Part shown: positions 59,417-64,000 of the stretch, piece by piece
How positions within the stretch are numbered: position 1 is the stretch's first letter
Layout: each line of letters starts with the position of its first letter
DNA from: Streptomyces sp. WZ-12
GTDB taxonomy: Bacteria; Actinomycetota; Actinomycetes; Streptomycetales; Streptomycetaceae
NCBI RefSeq assembly: GCF_028898845.1
Contig: NZ_CP118574.1
Span: forward strand, 310,001 to 374,000
Reading direction: 5' to 3'
DNA: 64,000 bases
Notes under the pieces: generated by a model
What the model saw: only the letters and a program-made list of their open reading frames with translations
Told to the model about the DNA's origin: nothing
Databases searched by the model: none
Translations under genes and position numbers: made by a program

Positions 59417-60571
59417 GTGGCCTTAACGGTTGAGACGGTCGCGGCCGAGTTGGAAGCCGCGAACAAGGTCGGTGACCCGCTCGCCGATGCGCTGGTCTCC
59501 GATCTGATCGACAAGAGGGAGGTCGACGGCGTCAACGGCCTGTTCCGCACCCTCGGGACGCTGAAGCCGGGCCAGGACAACTCCCAACTCCCCCACCGTT
59601 TGCGGGAGTTCCTGGACGAGGCCGCGGCCGAGCCGCCGGGCTGGAGCGAGGCGGACGTCAGGGCCGCCGAGGGGTTCTTCGCCCACCACCACGGTGAGGC
59701 GTCGATGCTCCAGGGAACCGTCGGGCTCATCGGCACCTACCTCTCCCCCACCGGCGCGTTCACCCTCCGCTCGACGGGGCGCCTGGGCGGCGTCGAGGGG
59801 CCGGGCCGGCGGCTGTCGCAGTCCTCGCGGCTGTTCATCGACATGGGCGACAAGGGCGCGCTGCGGGACGGATCGCTGGCGGCGACCGTCACCAAGGTGC
59901 GACTGGTCCATGCCTCGGTGCGGCAGTTGCACAAGAAGGGCGGTGAGTGGGACTACGCGAGGTGGGGCGAGCCGGTCTCGCAGAAGTACACCACCGGCGC
60001 CGCCTGCGTCTTCAGCACCCAGATCCTCCAGGCCATGGAGCACCTCGGCATCAACGTCTCCCGGGAGGACGCCCGCGGCTTCGTCTGCGCCTGGCACTAC
60101 ATCAGCCACTACCTGGGTACGCCGGAGAAGTGGCTGCTGCCCAAGGACTCCGACGAGGTCGAGCGGCTGTGGAACTCCCAGCGGGACAAGGAGTGGCAGA
60201 AGACCGACGACGGCGTCTTCATGACCCGGCAGGCCGTCGACTTCTACCGGAAGTTCCTGCCACCCGGTGCGCACGACGCCTACATGGCCATGGTGCGCGT
60301 GGCCCTCACCGACAAGTACGCCGACCTGGCCGGCCTCCCGCGCAGCGTCCTGGACCTGGCCGGCAAGCCGCTCGCCGCCGGGCACGACGTGCTCAGCGGC
60401 ATCGGCGGCGGCCTCTTCGGCGGCGCCGCCGAGGAGGCCGTAGGCGTCAACCCGTACAAGGAGATCCTCGGCATCGCCTCCAAGGCGTTCAACGGCGTCG
60501 AGCGGTTCGCCCTCACCCACGACCAGGACGACCAGCCGCAGATGCACCAGGAACTCCACGACGACCGCTGA
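59417..60571 (+). CDS. Oxygenase MpaB family / DUF2236 protein
   Basis: This 384-residue protein with a GTG start at 59417 shows the DUF2236/MpaB family pattern: KVRLVHASVRQLHKKGGEWD (Arg/His pair), RRLSQSSRLFIDMGDKGAL, FVCAWHYISHYLGTPEKWLL with the conserved histidines of the catalytic pocket, and ALTDKYADLAGLP. Related proteins (rubber oxygenase-like and MpaB') are b-type-haem or lipid-oxidising enzymes. Codon 3 (59423-59425) is TTA, so translation should depend on the bldA tRNA and be linked to development. A GGAG ribosome site lies 7 bases upstream, and a strong hairpin terminator follows the stop. Its substrate is unknown. Confidence 0.82.
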   Translation: MALTVETVAAELEAANKVGDPLADALVSDLIDKREVDGVNGLFRTLGTLKPGQDNSQLPHRLREFLDEAAAEPPGWSEADVRAAEGFFAHHHGEASMLQGTVGLIGTYLSPTGAFTLRSTGRLGGVEGPGRRLSQSSRLFIDMGDKGALRDGSLAATVTKVRLVHASVRQLHKKGGEWDYARWGEPVSQKYTTGAACVFSTQILQAMEHLGINVSREDARGFVCAWHYISHYLGTPEKWLLPKDSDEVERLWNSQRDKEWQKTDDGVFMTRQAVDFYRKFLPPGAHDAYMAMVRVALTDKYADLAGLPRSVLDLAGKPLAAGHDVLSGIGGGLFGGAAEEAVGVNPYKEILGIASKAFNGVERFALTHDQDDQPQMHQELHDDR

Positions 60572-60589
60572 GGCGGCGCGGGGCCGGCG

Positions 60590-60621
60590 CCGGGTGACCG
60601 TGGGGGGCCACGGTCACCCGG
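60590..60621. terminator. Hairpin terminator after oxygenase gene
   Basis: Perfect 14-base arms (CCGGGTGACCGTGG and complement) flank a GGGG loop, 18 bases after the stop. It should end the oxygenase transcript before the PepSY gene. Confidence 0.75.
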
Positions 60622-60785
60622 TCGCCGGCGAAGGAGCCCGCACCGTAGACCAGTAGCCGTTCACCCCCGCGTGACGACGCTCACATCGCCCGCGCGGGAA
60701 CTTCTCGCGCCAGTGATCCGACTCCTGCTGCGGACCGTAGACATCGGTCGACGATCGACGACATCCGCAGGAAGAAGAGTCCGCC

Positions 60786-62264
60786 ATGGCCGCAAGTCGC
60801 AGCACGTCAGTCGCATCAGAGGGGACGGCTGCGCCACCGGACGAGGCGCCGGGCGACGGCGACTTGTCCGCGGCGGGCGACGGGCCCGGGGGTGTCACGG
60901 CCAACGCCTCGGCCGGGCCGGGCACTTGGTGCAGCCTGCGCCCCTTGCTGCTGCGGTTGCACTTCTACGCCGGCATCCTCGTCGGCCCGTTCCTCCTGGT
61001 CGCGGCGCTGACCGGGCTGGCTTACACCGCCGCGCCGCAACTCGAATCGGTGCTCTACCAGCACGAGTTGAAGGTCACCCCGCGGGGCGACGCCACCCCG
61101 CTGGCCAGTCAGGTCGCGGCCGCCCGGCGGGCGGTGCCCGACGGCACACTGGTGTCGGTCAGCCCCGCACCCGGCCGTACGGACAGCACCCGCGTCGTCT
61201 TCGACCGGCCCGGACTGCCCGCCGGCACCACGCTCACCGCGTTCGTCAACCCCTACGACCACAAGGTGCTCGGCACGCTGCGCACCAATGGCCAGTGGCT
61301 TCCGGTCCGCGCCTGGCTCGATGATCTCCACCGTACGCTGCATCTCGGAGATCTCGGCCGCAACTACAGTGAAATGGCCGCCAGTTGGCTCTGGGTCGAG
61401 GTCCTCGGCGGGCTCGCCCTGTGGATCGGCGCGCCCCGCACCCGGCAGCGGTTGCGCACGGTCGTCCTGCCGCACCGTGGCGCCAAGGGGCGGCGCCGCA
61501 CCATGTCCTGGCACGGCGCGGTGGGTGTGTGGGCGTCCGTCGGCCTGTTGGGGCTGTCCGCCACGGGCCTCACCTGGTCCGCGCATGCCGGTGCGAGCAT
61601 CGGCGAGCTCAAGGACGCGCTGGGCGGCAACACTCCGGCGGTCTCCACGGCCCTCGCCCCGGGCGACGGGGGCGCTTCCGGGGCGAGTTCCGGCGCCGCC
61701 CGCACGAAGGACGTCGGCATCGACGCCGTCGCGGCCGCGGCGCACGGCGCCGGGCTGCGCGGACTGGTCGTCATCTCCCCACCTGTCAAGGCGGGTTCGG
61801 CCTACGTCGTCAAGGAGAACACCCGCTCCTGGCCGGAGCGGCAGGACTCGGTGGCCGTCGATCCGGCCACCGGGAAGGTGACCGCCACCCTGAAGTTCGA
61901 CGACTATCCGGTGCTGGCCAAGCTGACCCGTTGGGGCGTCGACGCCCATATGGGGCTGCTGTTCGGCCTGGCCAACCAGATCGTGTTGGCGCTCCTCGCG
62001 GTCGGACTGATCGTCATGGTCCTCTGGGGTTACCGGATGTGGTGGTTGCGCCGGCCCACCAGGTCCGGCGGCGCTCTCGGGCGGGCACCGGCACGCGGTG
62101 CCTGGCGCCGGCTGCCGGGGCGGGTACTCGCACCGGCCGCGGTCGCGACCGCCGTCGTGGGCTACTACGTCCCGCTGTTCGGTCTGCCGCTGCTGGCGTT
62201 CCTCCTCGCGGACCTGGCCGTGGGCGCCGTACGGCGACGGCGTGGCGAGCGGGTCGCCCGGTGA
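60786..62264 (+). CDS. PepSY-associated transmembrane protein
   Basis: This 492-residue protein is of the PepSY_TM family. It has a long polar N-terminus, TM1 (LHFYAGILVGPFLLVAALTGLAY, about 55-80), a PepSY-like extracytoplasmic part, TM2 (MAASWLWVEVLGGLALWIG), a basic loop (RRRTMSWHGAVGVWASVGLL, TM3) and TM4 near 400-425. Members in other bacteria are linked to iron or copper uptake and membrane stress and some act as ferric reductases. The conserved histidines around WHGAV and DAHMGLLFG could bind haem. It overlaps the following DUF5134 gene by 4 bases, indicating joint function. Confidence 0.85.
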   Translation: MAASRSTSVASEGTAAPPDEAPGDGDLSAAGDGPGGVTANASAGPGTWCSLRPLLLRLHFYAGILVGPFLLVAALTGLAYTAAPQLESVLYQHELKVTPRGDATPLASQVAAARRAVPDGTLVSVSPAPGRTDSTRVVFDRPGLPAGTTLTAFVNPYDHKVLGTLRTNGQWLPVRAWLDDLHRTLHLGDLGRNYSEMAASWLWVEVLGGLALWIGAPRTRQRLRTVVLPHRGAKGRRRTMSWHGAVGVWASVGLLGLSATGLTWSAHAGASIGELKDALGGNTPAVSTALAPGDGGASGASSGAARTKDVGIDAVAAAAHGAGLRGLVVISPPVKAGSAYVVKENTRSWPERQDSVAVDPATGKVTATLKFDDYPVLAKLTRWGVDAHMGLLFGLANQIVLALLAVGLIVMVLWGYRMWWLRRPTRSGGALGRAPARGAWRRLPGRVLAPAAVATAVVGYYVPLFGLPLLAFLLADLAVGAVRRRRGERVAR

Positions 62265-62914
62265 TCGCCGCGAGCGGGCTGCGCTGGGTCCTCACGGTGC
62301 TCTACGCCCTTCCGGCGCTCTACGGGTTGCGGTCGGTCGTGGCGCGCGACGGGGCCCTGGTCGACCGGATCGGTCACGGACTCCATGCCGTCATGGGGCT
62401 GTTGATGATCGCCATGGTGTGGCCCTGGGGCATGGGCCTGCCCGCGGGACCGCAGGTCTGGTTGTTCGTCGCGGGCGCGCTGTGGTTCGGCTGTGCCGGG
62501 CCGCTCCGCGCCCAATCCGCCGACCGCGGCCGGGCGTTGCTCGCCGCCCTGCCGCACGTCCTGATGATGGGGGCCATGGCGTGGATGGTCGCCGTGATGG
62601 GTTCCTCGCCCATGCCCGCCGGTCAGGGCGGAGGGCGGGCGATGGACGAGATGCCCGGCATGCGGATGGCGGGGCCTTCCGGCGCCACGACGATGGGCCT
62701 CACCGGTTCCGGTCAGCGGCTGACGGCCGCGGTACTCGCCGTCCTCTTGGTCGTGGTCGCGCTGCGGTGGCTGGCGCGCGCCTTCGACCTGGCGCGCTCC
62801 GCCCCTGAGGTGGCGTCAGGGTCGGTCCCGCGGAGCGCCGCGGGGGCGTTGGGCCCGGCCTGTCACGCGGCCATGGGCTTGGGTATGGCCGCGATGTTCG
62901 CCCTGCTCATGTGA
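62261..62914 (+). CDS. DUF5134 domain membrane protein
   Basis: This 217-residue protein starts at GTG 62261, overlapping the PepSY gene stop. It has six predicted hydrophobic helices, with His residues in GHGLHAVMGLLMIAMVWPW and PHVLMMGAMAWMVAVM. A methionine-rich extramembrane loop (SSPMPAGQGGG, MDEMPGMRMAG) resembles copper-binding Met motifs. The DUF5134 function is unknown. With the PepSY protein it may form a metal or haem handling unit, which is an inference from co-translation and composition. Confidence 0.82.
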   Translation: MIAASGLRWVLTVLYALPALYGLRSVVARDGALVDRIGHGLHAVMGLLMIAMVWPWGMGLPAGPQVWLFVAGALWFGCAGPLRAQSADRGRALLAALPHVLMMGAMAWMVAVMGSSPMPAGQGGGRAMDEMPGMRMAGPSGATTMGLTGSGQRLTAAVLAVLLVVVALRWLARAFDLARSAPEVASGSVPRSAAGALGPACHAAMGLGMAAMFALLM

Positions 62915-63156
62915 CGCGTCGGCACCACTGGGCGGAGGGGGCGGGGCCGGGCGGCCTCACCCCCAACTGCGTTGCGGGGGCCGTTCGACCCCGTCCATCT
63001 GTTCCGTTTGTTTCCGTTCGGCCATTGCGTGGAGATTTCGAAAATATCGCTGATAGATTTGTATAAGTAGTGAAGGCCGCGGTGTGGCTGGGGGGATGGG
63101 GGCGGCGACTGCGTCACCCCGTGCGAGCCACACGCACCGTGCGGAGGGAAGACGGA
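62915..63156. promoter_or_regulatory. A/T-rich promoter-like region ahead of penicillin-binding protein
   Basis: The stretch near 63035-63080 (GATTTCGAAAATATCGCTGA and TAGATTTGTATAAGTAGTG) is markedly A/T-richer than the rest of the window, as expected of a promoter upstream of the PBP gene. A TATAAG-like -10 element is visible at about 63061-63067, but the matching -35 is uncertain. Confidence 0.35.
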
Positions 63157-64000
63157 GTGACAGGGACTGGGCGGGGGCCGGACACTCCGGATGAGGCCCG
63201 TGCGCCATCGGGTCGCCGGCGGGCCACACCCCGGGAGCCCGTCGCCGACGCGGGAAGCGACGCCCGGACACCTCAACCCGGGGACCCCGAGCGCACGTTA
63301 CAGCTGCGGGTCGAGCCTCCCTCGCTCACCGAGGAGACCTTGCTGATACGCCGGCCGGAGCGGCCCGGCGGACGGGCCGCTCGCCGGAGGGCCGCACAGT
63401 CACCGTCCGGCTCCCTCCGCAGAAGTGCGCTGCCGGCCGCCCTCGTCGCGCGGCTGGCACCGTACGCCCGCCGGTTCAGGCCCCGCTATCCGCGCCCGGG
63501 CCGCACCGGTTGGCGCCGCTGGGCACCCTCCGGCCGGCAGTGGCTGGGCATCGCGTCGACGGTCATCGGCCTGTCCGGACTGCTCCTGGGGATCGCCTAC
63601 GCCGCCACCGACATCCCCAAGGACCTCAACTCCTACGCCACCCAGCAGGACAACGTGTTCTTCTGGTCCGACGGCACGCCCATGGCCCGCACCGGCTGGG
63701 TGCAGCGCCAGGCGATGCCGCTCAAGGACATACCGGAGGACGTCCGTTGGGCCGTGTTGGCGGCCGAGAACGAGAGCTTCTACAGCGACGCCGGCGTCTC
63801 GTTCACGGGGATCACCCGCGCCCTGTGGCGCACGGTCGGCCGGGGCGACACCCAGGGCGGCTCGACCATCACCCAGCAGTACGTCAAGAACGTCTACCTG
63901 AACCAGGATCAGACCGTCAGCCGCAAGTTCACCGAGGCGATGCTCGCGCTCAAGCTGGACAACCGGATGAGCAAGGACGCGATCCTGGAGGGGTACCTCA
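63157..64000 (+). CDS. Class A penicillin-binding protein (N-terminal part; 3' end outside window)
   Basis: The reading frame runs from GTG 63157 (RBS GGAGGGAAG) to the window end, 281 residues visible. A long basic, Pro/Arg-rich cytoplasmic N-terminus (about 1-125) is followed by a TM helix at about 128-148 (WLGIASTVIGLSGLLLGIAY). The glycosyltransferase 51 domain then begins: VLAAENESFYSDAGVSFTGI (EDxxF-like Glu motif near 200) and TQGGSTITQQYVKNVYL. The transpeptidase domain should lie downstream. It polymerises peptidoglycan at the membrane surface. Codon 48 (63298-63300) is TTA, predicting bldA-dependent expression, perhaps tied to sporulation-stage wall synthesis. Confidence 0.85.
   Translation, partial: MTGTGRGPDTPDEARAPSGRRRATPREPVADAGSDARTPQPGDPERTLQLRVEPPSLTEETLLIRRPERPGGRAARRRAAQSPSGSLRRSALPAALVARLAPYARRFRPRYPRPGRTGWRRWAPSGRQWLGIASTVIGLSGLLLGIAYAATDIPKDLNSYATQQDNVFFWSDGTPMARTGWVQRQAMPLKDIPEDVRWAVLAAENESFYSDAGVSFTGITRALWRTVGRGDTQGGSTITQQYVKNVYLNQDQTVSRKFTEAMLALKLDNRMSKDAILEGYL

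Noticed and set aside
1..64000. Long open frames overlapping real genes on the opposite strand or in other registers
   Set aside because: High G/C content gives very long spurious frames; these lack family motifs, ribosome sites and the expected codon bias.
1..64000. tRNA, rRNA, CRISPR array and attachment site search
   Set aside because: None seen: no cloverleaf-like segments, no regular spaced repeats and no integrase gene.

Overview
The window is high-GC actinobacterial DNA, almost certainly from a Streptomyces or close relative. The evidence is strong G/C third-position bias, frequent GTG/TTG starts, 4-base ATGA/GTGA gene overlaps, near-absence of the leucine codon TTA (four in-frame cases seen), an IdeR/DmdR-type iron box, and many typical streptomycete families (SARP-like regulator, GlxA-type AraC regulator, DUF7144, DUF5134, small HTH proteins). 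No rRNA, tRNA or CRISPR array was seen.

Region 1 (1-24277) is one long co-directional surface-polysaccharide locus, open at its left end. It holds three recognisable glycosyltransferases, two Wzz/Wzc-like chain-length proteins with no visible ATPase motif, a class II glutamine-dependent AsnB, a two-domain dehydrogenase/Gfo-Idh-MocA protein, a heparinase II/III protein, a beta-helix lipoprotein, a Wzy-like polymerase/ligase, a Wzx-like flippase and a pyruvyl transferase. A sugar-nucleotide module is also present: nucleotidyltransferase, C-methyltransferase, PIG-L deacetylase, SDR epimerase/dehydratase, DUF4910 protein, 3,5-epimerase homologue and class III aminotransferase. Together these suggest a Wzx/Wzy-type, amidated and/or pyruvylated polymer containing an unusual branched or amino sugar.

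Region 2 (24290-33615) holds ordinary accessory genes: a PAP2 phosphatase, a large SARP-like regulator divergent from an FAD monooxygenase, an SGNH hydrolase, an FMN/Fe-S glutamate-synthase-like protein and an alpha/beta hydrolase.

Region 3 (33653-36541) is a compact alpha-oxoamine synthase plus acyl carrier protein operon. Both genes carry a TTA codon, which predicts bldA control. An inverted-repeat-rich spacer separates it from a divergent epoxide-hydrolase-like gene. This is the best candidate in the window for an undescribed small-molecule or signal pathway.

Region 4 (37159-44781) has a BlaI/M56 pair divergent from an MGDG-synthase-like glycosyltransferase and a NodB deacetylase, with two BlaI-type palindromes between them. 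It is followed by an iron-boxed siderophore uptake operon (binding protein and two permeases, no ATPase) and a DUF7144 protein.

Region 5 (about 45000-58600) is a patchwork. It mixes intact genes (TmrB-like, UspA, GlxA regulator with a saccharopine-dehydrogenase-like protein, small HTH, Cys-rich 520-aa protein, carboxylesterase with TetR, quinone oxidoreductase) with remnants of an amidohydrolase, HAD phosphatase, Lrp regulator, IS701-like and IS110 transposases, and an MFS transporter lacking its N-terminus.

Region 6 (59417-64000) contains a DUF2236/MpaB-type oxygenase with TTA as codon 3, a PepSY/DUF5134 membrane pair, and the start of a class A penicillin-binding protein that also has a TTA codon.
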